The notes beneath the pieces were generated by a model. The model did not search any database and was not told the origin of the DNA. It was given only the letters and a program-made list of their open reading frames with translations. From contig NZ_JAFLVR010000009.1 in NCBI RefSeq assembly GCF_017315985.1, positions 1 to 64,000 on the forward strand: a stretch of DNA of 64,000 bases, read 5' to 3'. Position 1 is the stretch's first letter. Every line of letters begins with the position of its first letter. Below, one piece after another: positions 48,643 through 58,417 of the stretch. This DNA is from Candidatus Enterococcus murrayae. GTDB taxonomy: Bacteria > Bacillota > Bacilli > Lactobacillales > Enterococcaceae. The translations under genes and the position numbers were made by a program.

Positions 48643-51230
48643 TGACAAACGTTCATATTGTAAATCATACTCATTGGGATCGTGAGTGGTATTTTACCTC
48701 AATGGATGCCTTAGTGTTAAGTGACCAGTTGTTCTCAGACGCAATTGATGAGTTGAAAAAGCATCCAGAAGCAAGTTTTGTTTTAGATGGTCAATTATCG
48801 ATCTTGGATGACTATCTACTATTATATCCAGAGCGCCGAGATGACATTAAGGAATTGGTGACCAATAAGCAATTGTTTATTGGTCCGTGGTATACACAAT
48901 CGGATGCGTTCTTTACTACTGGTGAAGCGGTTTTACGCAACGCAATGATCGGTATTTTTGAAAGCAAGAAATACGGAGAGTATATGCCAATCGGTTATTT
49001 GCCTGATACTTTTGGCTTTAATGCACAGATTCCAGTGATTTTAAAAGAGGCAGGATTGGAAAGCATCATAATGTGGCGTGGTTTGCATTTGAATAAACAT
49101 GTCAAATCACCCTATTTCAAATGGCGGGGCTTGAACCGGAAATCAGAAGTGACCGCTTTGAACTTACCTCAAGGATATGGCACAGGCATGTTATTGGAGC
49201 CTACAACGGAGTACGTCGATGGTCGTCTTGATCCGGCAATCGATTTTATTAAGCAATATACTGACAGTGAGATTTTGATTCCCTCTGGAAATGATCAGTT
49301 AGCAATTATTCATGACTTTACCGAAAAGATTGAAAAAATCAATCAGTTAGGAAAATATACCTATCAAGTCAGCACTTACCAGGATTTTTTAGCGTATGTG
49401 AAGCAGCAAGAGCTGGAAATTTATTCTGGAGAATTCCGTGAGCCGGTTCTGGCTCGTGTGCATAAAACTATCGGGTCTGTTCGAATGGATTTAAAGCAAA
49501 TGATTTTCCATTTAGAAGACAAATTGATTCAACGAATCGAGCCATTAATGGTGTTGGCAGAAAAAGTCGGAATTAAATTAAGTAATCGTTTAGTAATGTT
49601 GGCATGGAAAAAATTATTAGAATCGCAAGCCCATGACAGCTTGGCAGGATGTGTTTCAGATAGTGTTGCTGAAGATATCAAGCATCGCTTAAAGGAAGCA
49701 CAAGAAATTTGCGATAGTATAGAAAATACGATTTTAAAACAATTGGCTGATTATTTGGCACTAAATCAAAATGAAATTTTGGTAGTAAATACTTCGCCAA
49801 ATAGATTTAAGGGTACTAAAACGGTCACGGTGCTTTCATCCAAACCAAATGTGCAATTTTTAACCGCTGAGTCAGTCGTGGTCCAACAAGAATTTGTTGC
49901 TAGTCGAGAGAATATTTTGGAAGAGACACCTGCTGGCAATCGCTATATCACAGAACCGGGATATTACATTTTAACGGTTGAACTAACTTGCGAGCTGCCG
50001 GGGTTAGGTTATAAAGTCTTCGCTTTTGAAGAAACGGAAAACGAGTTGAAACGATATGTGGGTAAAGAAAGCAAAATCTCTAGCAAAGAGCTTTCAGTAG
50101 AGTTTATGGATGGTGTGGTTAATCTGAACTTCCAAGGTACCGTCTTCAAAGATTTTCTTTCTTTAGTAGAAGAAGGCAATGCAGGAGACACCTATGATTT
50201 TTCACCAAACAAAGACCGAGTAGAAGAAACATTGCGCTTTGATCGTTGCGAATGCTTGATTGAGGAGAGACAGCAAAAGATGATCTTGCAGGGTCAAATG
50301 AAGCTGCCTAAAACGATGACTGATCGAGAAGCAGGACAGTACAACACTACTTTTTCTTATCAAATGACTTTAACATTGAAAAAAGAGGGACAGCTTTCCG
50401 GTTCAATTACATTCAAAAACTCCATCATGAACCATCGAGTTCGTTTGCAGCTTAGAGGTCTGCAGGATTTTGTGAAGGCGGAAGCGGGCTTGCCATTCGG
50501 TATGATCACTCGTGAAAATCAGCCGCTGGAAAATTGGGAAGAAATCTATTCCGAAATGCCGGTGAATGTGAATCCCTTTGAGAAAATTGTCAGTGGTCTT
50601 TCACCGGATTATCGATTGACACTTTTTACTCAGGATAGTAAGGAATATGAGTATCAAGCGAACAGACTGTGGGTTACGCTATTGGCGACAACAGATAGTT
50701 TGGGAAAACCTGATCTGCTGTATCGACCAGGGCGTGCTTCCGGTGATACAACCAAAAAAGGTCATATCATGATGGAGACACCTTTGGCTCAACAGTTAGG
50801 ACAAGATATTCGTTTTGATTTCGATTTAAGAATTGATGCGTCTGTACTACCAGTAGAAAAACTCCATCATTGGAAAAATCAGTTGCTGCAGCCATCCGTA
50901 TCTTATCAAAAACAAGCATTAAATTATTTCGTACAGCGAATCGATAATAAAATCCAGACCTTTGAAACGAAGCTGTCACTTCAGGAAAAAGAGTATAGCC
51001 TACTTGATTTTGGTGAAACAGAATTATTCATTAGTAGTCTGCATCGTTCCTATTATGATTCTTCTGCTTTCATCGTGCGTTTTGAGAACCCGACGGCTAA
51101 TGAAATCCAGTTACCAGTCAGGGAGCTATTCATTGGAAACAAGGTTTTACGAATCAATGCAGTAGAAGAACCTTTGGAGTATACAGAAATAGTTGATCCA
51201 TACAGTGTTGTTACATTCTTAATCAAGTAA
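48642..51230 (+). CDS. mngB: GH38 alpha-mannosidase (mannosylglycerate hydrolase, MngB-like)
   Basis: 862 residues from ATG 48642 (GGGAGAG upstream), overlapping the EIIC stop by one base. NHTHWDREWYFT (H11 and D13 bind the metal) and GYLPDTFGFNAQ (nucleophile D122) are GH38 signatures; AHDSLAGCVSDSV near 330 is also conserved. No signal peptide, so it cleaves phosphorylated alpha-mannosides in the cytoplasm. E. coli MngB hydrolyses mannosylglycerate-6-P to mannose-6-P and glycerate. Alpha-mannosides of N-glycans are an alternative substrate class. Confidence 0.88.
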   Translation: MTNVHIVNHTHWDREWYFTSMDALVLSDQLFSDAIDELKKHPEASFVLDGQLSILDDYLLLYPERRDDIKELVTNKQLFIGPWYTQSDAFFTTGEAVLRNAMIGIFESKKYGEYMPIGYLPDTFGFNAQIPVILKEAGLESIIMWRGLHLNKHVKSPYFKWRGLNRKSEVTALNLPQGYGTGMLLEPTTEYVDGRLDPAIDFIKQYTDSEILIPSGNDQLAIIHDFTEKIEKINQLGKYTYQVSTYQDFLAYVKQQELEIYSGEFREPVLARVHKTIGSVRMDLKQMIFHLEDKLIQRIEPLMVLAEKVGIKLSNRLVMLAWKKLLESQAHDSLAGCVSDSVAEDIKHRLKEAQEICDSIENTILKQLADYLALNQNEILVVNTSPNRFKGTKTVTVLSSKPNVQFLTAESVVVQQEFVASRENILEETPAGNRYITEPGYYILTVELTCELPGLGYKVFAFEETENELKRYVGKESKISSKELSVEFMDGVVNLNFQGTVFKDFLSLVEEGNAGDTYDFSPNKDRVEETLRFDRCECLIEERQQKMILQGQMKLPKTMTDREAGQYNTTFSYQMTLTLKKEGQLSGSITFKNSIMNHRVRLQLRGLQDFVKAEAGLPFGMITRENQPLENWEEIYSEMPVNVNPFEKIVSGLSPDYRLTLFTQDSKEYEYQANRLWVTLLATTDSLGKPDLLYRPGRASGDTTKKGHIMMETPLAQQLGQDIRFDFDLRIDASVLPVEKLHHWKNQLLQPSVSYQKQALNYFVQRIDNKIQTFETKLSLQEKEYSLLDFGETELFISSLHRSYYDSSAFIVRFENPTANEIQLPVRELFIGNKVLRINAVEEPLEYTEIVDPYSVVTFLIK

Positions 51231-51234
51231 CCTG

Positions 51235-51268
51235 AGACTGGGATGATACCAATCATCTCAGTCTTTTA
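51235..51268 (+). terminator. Hairpin between alpha-mannosidase and MFS genes
   Basis: GACTGGGATGAT pairs with ATCATCTCAGTC (one mismatch pair) and is followed by TTTTA. It probably attenuates rather than stops transcription into the transporter. Confidence 0.6.
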
Positions 51269-51283
51269 GTAAAGGAAGAGTAA

Positions 51284-52519
51284 ATGAAAAAAATAATTAT
51301 TGAAAAGACAGGTATTTCCAGCGGACTATTTTGGGGTTATGTGGGTTTAATTTTTTTCATGCTGGGTGCGACAATCGAAACAAGCTGGTTTTCTTCCTAT
51401 TTAACAACAATCGGTTTCGAAGTAAAGGCAGCCTCGTTATTGTTTAGCTGCTATGGAATATTTGTTGCGTTCTTTTCATGGATCACGAGCTTTCTAGTCA
51501 AGCGCTATTCGATAAAGAAGGTGATGTTGTCAAGTATATTTTTATCGCTCCTAAGTACAGGCGTCTTATTAACAGGGTTGGCAGCAAAACAATCCATGTT
51601 GATTTTTTCGGGATATATGCTTCGGGGAACAGTATATCCATTATTTGCTTACGCATTTTTAGTGGCGATAACTATTCAAACACCTGCAAAGAATTTGGGA
51701 CGAGGAACTTCATGGTTTTGGCTGTGTTTCAATTTAGGCATGACCATTGTGGGTCCGGTGTTAGCGACGAAGCTATTAAATTATTTTAGTGTCTATGCTG
51801 TCTTTCTGCTAGGCAATTTCTTAGTCCTGGTCGGTGGAATACTTTCAATTTTATTGTGTCAGGAAGCAAAAGCTGAAGCAGCTTCCAAATCGATTACAGG
51901 GGAAATGAAGGAGGGATTACAAATTCTATTTCGCTTTCCACGTCTGACATTAGGCTTACTGGTCAAAGCGATTAATAATATCGGCCAATTTGGATTTGTG
52001 ATCATGATGCCGATTTTCTTATTGCAGCACAGTTTCACATTGCTGCAATGGAGCAGTGCGTGGGCCGCGTGTTACGTGATTAATTCGATTGCAGGTATTT
52101 TATTCGGCGAGCTAGGGGATAAGTTTGGCTGGCGCAAAATTGTCACCTTATTTTCTGGGACTATCACGGGCTTTTCATGTTTATTGTTGATAGTAGTTAT
52201 TAATTATTTCCCAGGCAATTTCATTTTTCTAGTTCTGGCATTTTCGGTTTTTGCGATTGGGGTTGCTGCGTTTGGACCACTTTCTGCCTTGATCCCTTCG
52301 ATGGTACCGGAGCATAAGGTTACAGCAGTCTCTGTTTTAAACCTGGGGTCAGGACTCAGCAACTTTTTTGGGCCGATGCTGGTAACGGTTTTGTTTCAAC
52401 GATTTGGCGGGAATATTACTTTGTTTGTTTTCGCGGGACTCTATTTTTTGGCCAGTATACTAAGCTCACAGCTAAAGCTGCCAGATGAAGTAAGTGGTGA
52501 AAGGGTCCAGTCTACCTAA
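51284..52519 (+). CDS. MFS transporter of the polyol permease type
   Basis: 411 residues, 12 membrane segments. LFWGYVGLIFFMLGATIETSWFSSYL in shortened form (WGYVGLIFFMLGATIE) is the N-terminal pattern of the polyol permease family that includes RbtT and DalT. GTSWFWLCFNLGMTIVGPV lies in TM5. Export or import of glycerate, a polyol or a sugar acid released by the mannosidase is possible. AAAGGAAGAG precedes the ATG, and it lies 53 bases after the mannosidase. Confidence 0.75.
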   Translation: MKKIIIEKTGISSGLFWGYVGLIFFMLGATIETSWFSSYLTTIGFEVKAASLLFSCYGIFVAFFSWITSFLVKRYSIKKVMLSSIFLSLLSTGVLLTGLAAKQSMLIFSGYMLRGTVYPLFAYAFLVAITIQTPAKNLGRGTSWFWLCFNLGMTIVGPVLATKLLNYFSVYAVFLLGNFLVLVGGILSILLCQEAKAEAASKSITGEMKEGLQILFRFPRLTLGLLVKAINNIGQFGFVIMMPIFLLQHSFTLLQWSSAWAACYVINSIAGILFGELGDKFGWRKIVTLFSGTITGFSCLLLIVVINYFPGNFIFLVLAFSVFAIGVAAFGPLSALIPSMVPEHKVTAVSVLNLGSGLSNFFGPMLVTVLFQRFGGNITLFVFAGLYFLASILSSQLKLPDEVSGERVQST

Positions 52520-52521
52520 CC

Positions 52522-52557
52522 AAAACCTCTCCGCAAAAAATGCGAAGAGGTTTTGTC
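52522..52557. terminator. Bidirectional terminator
   Basis: CAAAACCTCT-CGCA pairs with TGCG-AGAGGTTTTG between convergent genes. Confidence 0.88.
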
Positions 52558-52560
52558 AGA

Positions 52561-52833
52561 TTACTTTTTCCAACGTTTCAAATCTGGGAAAAAGCCTTCC
52601 ATAAATTCTTTTGCTTCTGCCTCGGTCTGACCTTGTTGTTCCAGCATTCCAGCTTCCTTCATATGCTTCACACTGATGGCAATCATTTCATCCATTGTAC
52701 AGTCTTCAGTGAAGGTACCATGTTTATAGCAATAAAGGCAGTAGTCTTCATTTTTAGCACCATCATGCTCAGTGCCATATAGGCCTTCTCTTAGCGGAAT
52801 GCCGCAGCTTTGACAAAATACCATTTCTTCCAT
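52561..52833 (-). CDS. Zinc-ribbon protein
   Basis: 90 residues. FCQSCGIPL (C7, C10) and DYCLYCYKHG (C32, C35) form a four-Cys zinc ribbon, followed by a helical C-terminal half. This matches the small putative zinc-ribbon proteins common in Firmicutes (KHG-containing). Role unknown. GGAGGG precedes the ATG. Confidence 0.8.
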   Translation of the reverse strand: MEEMVFCQSCGIPLREGLYGTEHDGAKNEDYCLYCYKHGTFTEDCTMDEMIAISVKHMKEAGMLEQQGQTEAEAKEFMEGFFPDLKRWKK

Positions 52834-53019
52834 AAAATTCCCTCCTTCAAATAAACCATCGGTTCTACCATAATTTTAACAAAAAGCTCGGCACTGGTAC
52901 ATGAGGGAATGAAACTTCCTTTAGTAATAGATCCATCAAGCATGAAAACCCAATCCTTGGTTCATTTAACGAAGGATTGGGTTTGGTTATGCTGATCTAT
53001 TCTTCAGAATGTCCGAAAT

Positions 53020-54927
53020 TTACATGACACGGATAGAATGATAGGCTTCATGAACGGCGTCAATGATTTTTCGTGAAGCTACCGCGTCACCGACCGTTGT
53101 CACGTCAAGGGTTTGTGGCAGGGCTTCTTCCAAATCGTTGATAGGGTCATAGCCTGCTGCGACAATCACTGTGTCTGCCGGGATTTTTTTCTCTTTGCCA
53201 TCATACATCACCACTACGCACTCCTCTTGAATTTCTTGGACGGAGGCACTTGTCAGTAGTTCTATATCCGTAGCAGCAATGCGGTGTCTTAATGACAAAT
53301 CATTATTCTTGGAATGTACGACAGTTTTTAAAATATCATCCAGCATTTCGACGACGGTCACGTGTTCAGCTAATTCTTCCATATATAAGGCAGTCTCACA
53401 ACCGACTAAGCCGCCACCGATGATTACAACGTTTTTCCCTGGCAGTTTTTTGCCAGTCAGATAATCGTTGGCCGGTGCAGCAAACTCAATTCCTTTGATT
53501 GGCGGCATTTTACTTTTTGAACCAGTTGCTAGAATGATTTTATCAAAATTCCCTGCCACGATATCTTCAACATTGGCTTCTTTTCCCAGATGCAGGTCAA
53601 CATTTAAGCGTAAAATTCTTCGTTCCATATAGTCAATCAGTTTAAGTACATCTTTTTTGAAGGTTGGATAACCAGCTGCATGGAGATTTCCACCGAGCCG
53701 TGATGATTTTTCCCATAGCTGCACATCGAAACCGCGTTCCGCTGCAGCAATCGCCGCCTCCATCCCGCCTGGACCGCCGCCGATGACTAGTACACGTTTG
53801 GGTTGATCCGCAGGGGTCAGTTGATAATCTTTTTCTGCATAGCATAGCGGGTTTACTGCACAATAGTAGTGCTTTCCACTAAAACCGCCTAGCAGGCACT
53901 CGTTACAGCCGATACAAGGAGTAATATCATCCAGGTGATTATTTTTCACCTTATTTACCCAATGAGGATCCGCTAGCATTTGATGGGCTAACCCAATAAA
54001 ATCGGCGTCGTTATTTGCTAAGACACTTTCGGCGTCGCTAGGATCGCCTAGTTTGCCTTGGCCGATTACGGGAATTGAAACAGCGGCTTTGATGGCTTTG
54101 GTTGCGAAAATTTGATGCATGGGTTCTTCGTAAACCGTCGAGATCGCTTTGTACCAAACCTCATAACAGCCTACATCGACATGCAGAGCACTAACACCAG
54201 CAGCTTCAAGCAATTTAGCCATTTCAATACCTTCATCAAGCTCGCGTCCGCCTTCACAGCCGTGATATGCGGTAAATTTCATGATAACCGGAAAATCCTC
54301 GCCGCAATAGTTTTTAATAGAAGCGATCGCTTCGGTTGAAAAGCGCAGGCGATTTTCGAGGCTGCCGCCATATTCATCCGTTCGTTTATTCCAAAGTGTC
54401 GAATGAAATTGATCCATCAAATAACCGCCGTAACCATGCAGCTCTACACTATCTGCACCAGCGGCTTTGGCTAGGCTGGCAGAGTAACCAATCTTATCGA
54501 CTAAGTAATGGATATCTTCAACAGAAAGCTGGCGGCATTTTAACTCGGGGAACCAAAAAGAATATGCTTCATCACTGGCAGAATAGGGGGGATTGAAGGG
54601 ATCAGCGTAAACCATCCGACCTAAACCCGGTGTGATCTGAACACAAACCTTTGTCCCATGATGGTGGCAGCGTTCAATCAGAACCGCCAGCTTTTCTACA
54701 TTGTGAAAATTAGACAGTTCGTTTTCTGGACGTTCTTCATATTTTGTTGTTGCAATATTGGCACCGGTAATAATTAATCCTACGCCGCCTTTTGCGCGTT
54801 CTTCAAAATAATTGATACAACTTTGAGTGTAACTGCCGTCGGATTCTGGTTTGGTTCCCATGGGTGCCATGATAACTCGGTTCTTCAGCTTCATTGTTCC
54901 AATGTTACCCTTTTCGAAAAGCTTCAT
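53020..54927 (-). CDS. NADH:flavin oxidoreductase / enoate reductase (FadH/BaiC-like)
   Basis: 635 residues from the ATG at 54927 with GAGGAGG upstream; the frame is open further but lacks a start signal. The old-yellow-enzyme barrel covers about 1-330 (NRVIMAPMGTKPESDG, HGYGGYLMDQFHS). A [4Fe-4S] cluster motif follows: CIGCNECLLGG with a later Cys (about 345-365). The rest is an FAD/NAD Rossmann pair (VIGGGPGGMEAA and VVIGGGLVGCETA). Relatives reduce 2,4-dienoyl-CoA, bile-acid or cinnamate-type double bonds. It is divergent from a TetR gene and carries both a palindrome and a cre at its promoter. Confidence 0.9.
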   Translation of the reverse strand: MKLFEKGNIGTMKLKNRVIMAPMGTKPESDGSYTQSCINYFEERAKGGVGLIITGANIATTKYEERPENELSNFHNVEKLAVLIERCHHHGTKVCVQITPGLGRMVYADPFNPPYSASDEAYSFWFPELKCRQLSVEDIHYLVDKIGYSASLAKAAGADSVELHGYGGYLMDQFHSTLWNKRTDEYGGSLENRLRFSTEAIASIKNYCGEDFPVIMKFTAYHGCEGGRELDEGIEMAKLLEAAGVSALHVDVGCYEVWYKAISTVYEEPMHQIFATKAIKAAVSIPVIGQGKLGDPSDAESVLANNDADFIGLAHQMLADPHWVNKVKNNHLDDITPCIGCNECLLGGFSGKHYYCAVNPLCYAEKDYQLTPADQPKRVLVIGGGPGGMEAAIAAAERGFDVQLWEKSSRLGGNLHAAGYPTFKKDVLKLIDYMERRILRLNVDLHLGKEANVEDIVAGNFDKIILATGSKSKMPPIKGIEFAAPANDYLTGKKLPGKNVVIIGGGLVGCETALYMEELAEHVTVVEMLDDILKTVVHSKNNDLSLRHRIAATDIELLTSASVQEIQEECVVVMYDGKEKKIPADTVIVAAGYDPINDLEEALPQTLDVTTVGDAVASRKIIDAVHEAYHSIRVM

Positions 54928-54962
54928 TTTGTTTTCCTCCTCAAAAGTTATGTAAATCACAA

Positions 54963-54980
54963 TCTTTACTCGAGTAAAGA
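54963..54980. promoter_or_regulatory. Probable TetR operator between the reductase and tetR
   Basis: TCTTTACTCGAGTAAAGA is a perfect 18-bp palindrome that overlaps the -10 of the reductase promoter. Confidence 0.75.
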
Positions 54981-55006
54981 ATACCATTTAAAGGAAGCGT
55001 TTACAA
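54978..55006 (-). promoter_or_regulatory. Promoter of the reductase gene
   Basis: On the minus strand TTGTAA (55006-55001), 17-base spacer, TATTCT (54983-54978). Confidence 0.65.
54992..55006 (-). promoter_or_regulatory. cre box over the reductase -35
   Basis: Read on the minus strand, TTGTAAACGCTTCCT fits WTGNAANCGNWNNCW at all 15 positions and covers the -35 hexamer, so CcpA should repress the gene. Confidence 0.65.
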
Positions 55007-55065
55007 TAGTGTTTTCAGTTTTTTTGAAGGTATGCTAAACTTATTAAGACTCAGGAGGGATCATT

Positions 55066-55671
55066 ATGGGGACAAAAAATAAAATCCTTGATACTGCTTA
55101 TCAATTATTTCATGAGGAATCCTACAATAAAGTTAGTATCGAAGACATTTGTGCAAAGTGCCGATTGACTAAACCGGCGTTTTACTATCATTTTTCTTCT
55201 AAAGCAGATTTGCTTATTCATTACTATGATGATGTTATACATTATTTGCATGAAACCTTAAAAACAAAGACATTTAACGGCAATTACTGGGAGCAATACT
55301 TGTTTTGCTTCACTGAATTGACCAGAGCTAGTGAAGAATTAGGGGCAGATTTAATGAAGCAGTTGTATATTGCCAATTTAAATGAAGATAAAGGGTCCTT
55401 TAATTTCAATCATTCCTTTTCTGAAATCGGCATTGGACTGATCCAGCAGGCGCAGCAGGAAAAGCAAATCCGAAATCAGCAGGGGGCACAAGATTTGTTC
55501 ATTGCGTCATCATTTATGTTTACCGGGTTTGAGGTTTTCTGGAGTATTAAACAAGGCCGAATTGAGCGGGAACAAAGTGTTATTTGTGCATTGGAGACAA
55601 TGTTCGACGTTGCTCCTGAATATGCTGTTCAGAAAGAGAGCGATTCGCTGCACTTCGAAAATTTTCAATAG
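55066..55671 (+). CDS. TetR-family transcriptional regulator
   Basis: 201 residues. HTH at about 8-55 (VSIEDICAKCRLTKPAFYYHF). The C-terminal domain is of generic TetR type. AGGAGGGA precedes the ATG. Divergent from the flavin reductase, whose promoter carries an 18-bp palindrome; the reductase is the likely target, with its substrate as inducer. Confidence 0.88.
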   Translation: MGTKNKILDTAYQLFHEESYNKVSIEDICAKCRLTKPAFYYHFSSKADLLIHYYDDVIHYLHETLKTKTFNGNYWEQYLFCFTELTRASEELGADLMKQLYIANLNEDKGSFNFNHSFSEIGIGLIQQAQQEKQIRNQQGAQDLFIASSFMFTGFEVFWSIKQGRIEREQSVICALETMFDVAPEYAVQKESDSLHFENFQ

Positions 55672-55809
55672 GCGGATAAAGGTTTCTGAAATAATTTTGG
55701 AACCGGCTTATTTTTTAAAAGAAGCGAGGGAACGTTTTCATTGAACTTTAACCGAAAAGTCGGAGTATTTTGTTATACTTATACTATCTGAAAAAAAGGA
55801 GAGAAGTAG

Positions 55810-58200
55810 ATGAAAATCAATCAATTTGGTTTAAAACGTGTTCCGCTAGATGAAGCGAAGAAGGAATTGACCGAAGCAGGTTTCTTAACTATCGATTCAG
55901 CAAAGAATGCGACGAAATTATGGTTTGAATTTTTACGCAAAAGCTTTTTAACAGTAAAGGAAGAAAGCGGCTTTATTAGTAAACTTGGCAATTTCTTAGC
56001 AGATGAAGCGACGGATCTGGCGGAATTTTATCAAGCGCATACTCCTTTAACGAAAGAAGTTTTTTATACGATGGGTCTGCAGCAATTAGACTTTGAACCG
56101 ACGATTGATTTTGCGGCAAAGGATGTTCTTGCAGAGGCTGAAAAAATCGGAATACCAATGATTGATGGTGATTTTTCCGATAAGAACACGATCATTGAAG
56201 CGTGGTATTTATTATTAACAAGCCATACAAAAAATGGACTGAACTATCTTGATAAACTTGCTTCAGAAGGATTTTACTTGGATAAGGAAGTCAGCAAGCC
56301 ATTTTTCTTCAACGGAAAAGCGCAGGCGGTCTTTGATACCTCTCGTTTAATTCGTGAAGTCGTCTATGTCGAGGCGCCGCTTGATACGGACAAAGATGGA
56401 AAACGTGATCTGTTGAAGCTGGAGATTCTACGGCCAGCCGAAACGGAAGCTGGGCTGCAGGTGGCAACATTATTTACAGCGAGCCCATACAGTCAAGGAG
56501 TCAACGGACCAGCAGGCGAGGAATTGACCTATGATGTGAATGTTCCGTTGGAGCGCAAAGAACCAACAGAGACGACTTACGAAGAAATCCAATATAAGCC
56601 GGCAGCAGAAGAATTGCCGGCAGAACGGGAAGTCAAAGGGAAAGCGACCCATGCAACAGAGACCTTCGTTCGCGAAAATAATCATAGCTTGAATGATTTC
56701 TTCTTAGCTCGCGGCTTTGCGGTAGTCTATGGTTCAGGGATTGGTACACGAGATTCTGATGGGATTCAAACCTGCGGATCTGTCGAACAGACGACATCAA
56801 TGGTTGCCTACATTGAATGGTTAGCAGGCAATCGCCGTGCTTTCACAAATCGGACGGACAATATCGCAATCAAAGCATGGTGGAGCAACGGCAAAGTGGC
56901 AATGACGGGAAAATCATACCTTGGTACTTTAGCGACTGCTTGTGCGACGCGTCAAGTTGAAGGGCTGGAAACCATCATTTCTGAAGCGGCGATCTCTGAT
57001 TGGTATCAATATTATCGCGATAACGGCTTGGTTATAGCGCCGGGCGGATTTCCGGGCGAAGACGCTGATGTTTTGGCGATCGAGACCTTCAGTAAGATGC
57101 GCAATGCCGGCGATTATCTTCACAGCAAGAAATTTTTCTTGGATTACTTGAAAGAAATGGCAGAGCTGCAGGACCGGAAGTATGGAAATTATAATACTTT
57201 CTGGGATGAGCGCAACTATTTGCCGTTTATCAAAGATATCAAGTGCGATGTAGTGATGGTTCATGGACTGAATGACTGGAACGTGAAGCCGCGACAGGTT
57301 GCGGATTTGTGGGATGCGTTGAAGGATGTACCGGTTGCGAAGAAACTGATCCTACATCAGGGACAGCACATTTATATCAATAATATGCCGTCACTGGATT
57401 TCCAAGATATGATGAACCTATGGCTGAGTCATAAACTTTATGGCGTAGAGAACAATGCGAAAGAACTCTTGCCAGACATTGTTTATCAAAAGAATACTGC
57501 GGCTGAAACATGGGCTACCTTGAAGGACTGGGCGCCTGCTAACGAAAAAGTTTATCACTTGGGTGAAAACAACTTAGCGGAAACAGCGGCTTCAGGTCAA
57601 TTCACATTCAATGACCAATTGCCTGAAGCACAATATCAAAGCTACACGAAAGCTATCGATTTGTGGGAAAAAGAGCTGAAGGAAGCTGGGCCGATGGATG
57701 GTCACCGCTATTTAGCGAAGACAGAAGCTTTAAATGAAGCGATCTTCTTAAACGGTCGTCCAAAGGTGAAAATCAAAGTAGCTTCAAGCGTCGATCTAGG
57801 GATGCTGAGCTTTGAATTGATCGATTTTGGCACAGCGAAACGCCTGAAGCCTGTACCAGATGTTTTAGCACTACATGGCTTGCCATTAGGCAGAAATTGG
57901 CGTGAAGACAATCTGGTAGAATTCAAATTAGGGGCGGAGAACGAGTATAAGCTAATCACTCGTGGGCACATCAACCTGCAAAATCGTGAGAATGCTTGGA
58001 AAAACGATGAGTTGAAGGCTAATGAATTTGTTGAAATCGAAGTCGTTCTGCATCCAACGATGTATCATTTGCCAGCAGGGCGTCAAATCGGCTTAGCTGT
58101 TTATGGCACAGATTTTGGAATGACTGTTCGCGGCAATCAACCGATTGAGTACACGTTAGATTTAGCGGAATCTCAATTGATTCTGCCAATCGGTGAATAG
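55810..58200 (+). CDS. pepX: Xaa-Pro dipeptidyl-peptidase PepX
   Basis: 796 residues. N-terminal alpha domain (about 1-190), then the alpha/beta-hydrolase core with the nucleophile motif GKSYLGT (Ser near 349), the acid in LNDWNVKP and the His in HQGQHIY; a C-terminal beta domain follows. PepX removes X-Pro dipeptides from peptide N-termini, important for proline-rich peptides such as casein or collagen fragments. AAAGGAGAG precedes the ATG. Monocistronic. Confidence 0.96.
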   Translation: MKINQFGLKRVPLDEAKKELTEAGFLTIDSAKNATKLWFEFLRKSFLTVKEESGFISKLGNFLADEATDLAEFYQAHTPLTKEVFYTMGLQQLDFEPTIDFAAKDVLAEAEKIGIPMIDGDFSDKNTIIEAWYLLLTSHTKNGLNYLDKLASEGFYLDKEVSKPFFFNGKAQAVFDTSRLIREVVYVEAPLDTDKDGKRDLLKLEILRPAETEAGLQVATLFTASPYSQGVNGPAGEELTYDVNVPLERKEPTETTYEEIQYKPAAEELPAEREVKGKATHATETFVRENNHSLNDFFLARGFAVVYGSGIGTRDSDGIQTCGSVEQTTSMVAYIEWLAGNRRAFTNRTDNIAIKAWWSNGKVAMTGKSYLGTLATACATRQVEGLETIISEAAISDWYQYYRDNGLVIAPGGFPGEDADVLAIETFSKMRNAGDYLHSKKFFLDYLKEMAELQDRKYGNYNTFWDERNYLPFIKDIKCDVVMVHGLNDWNVKPRQVADLWDALKDVPVAKKLILHQGQHIYINNMPSLDFQDMMNLWLSHKLYGVENNAKELLPDIVYQKNTAAETWATLKDWAPANEKVYHLGENNLAETAASGQFTFNDQLPEAQYQSYTKAIDLWEKELKEAGPMDGHRYLAKTEALNEAIFLNGRPKVKIKVASSVDLGMLSFELIDFGTAKRLKPVPDVLALHGLPLGRNWREDNLVEFKLGAENEYKLITRGHINLQNRENAWKNDELKANEFVEIEVVLHPTMYHLPAGRQIGLAVYGTDFGMTVRGNQPIEYTLDLAESQLILPIGE

Positions 58201-58259
58201 CCTGAGTCGTTGATTTCGAATAGGCTGCAGACATTTGAGAAAATAAAAAATAAACGAGA

Positions 58260-58301
58260 TAAGGCATGCTCATCATTCGATGGTCGTGCCTTGTTTTTGT
58301 G
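58260..58301 (+). terminator. Rho-independent terminator after pepX
   Basis: AAGGCATG pairs with CGTGCCTT, with an inner CATC/GATG stem, followed by GTTTTTG. Confidence 0.75.
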
Positions 58302-58417
58302 ATAAAGGAACCCGCTAATCGAGAGAAAATCGTATTCTCTAACGACCATTCTTTTCATTATCCCTTTTGGCACATTTGTTATATGATAAGTCAGAAGAAT
58401 CGAAAGGAGCTGAAAAT

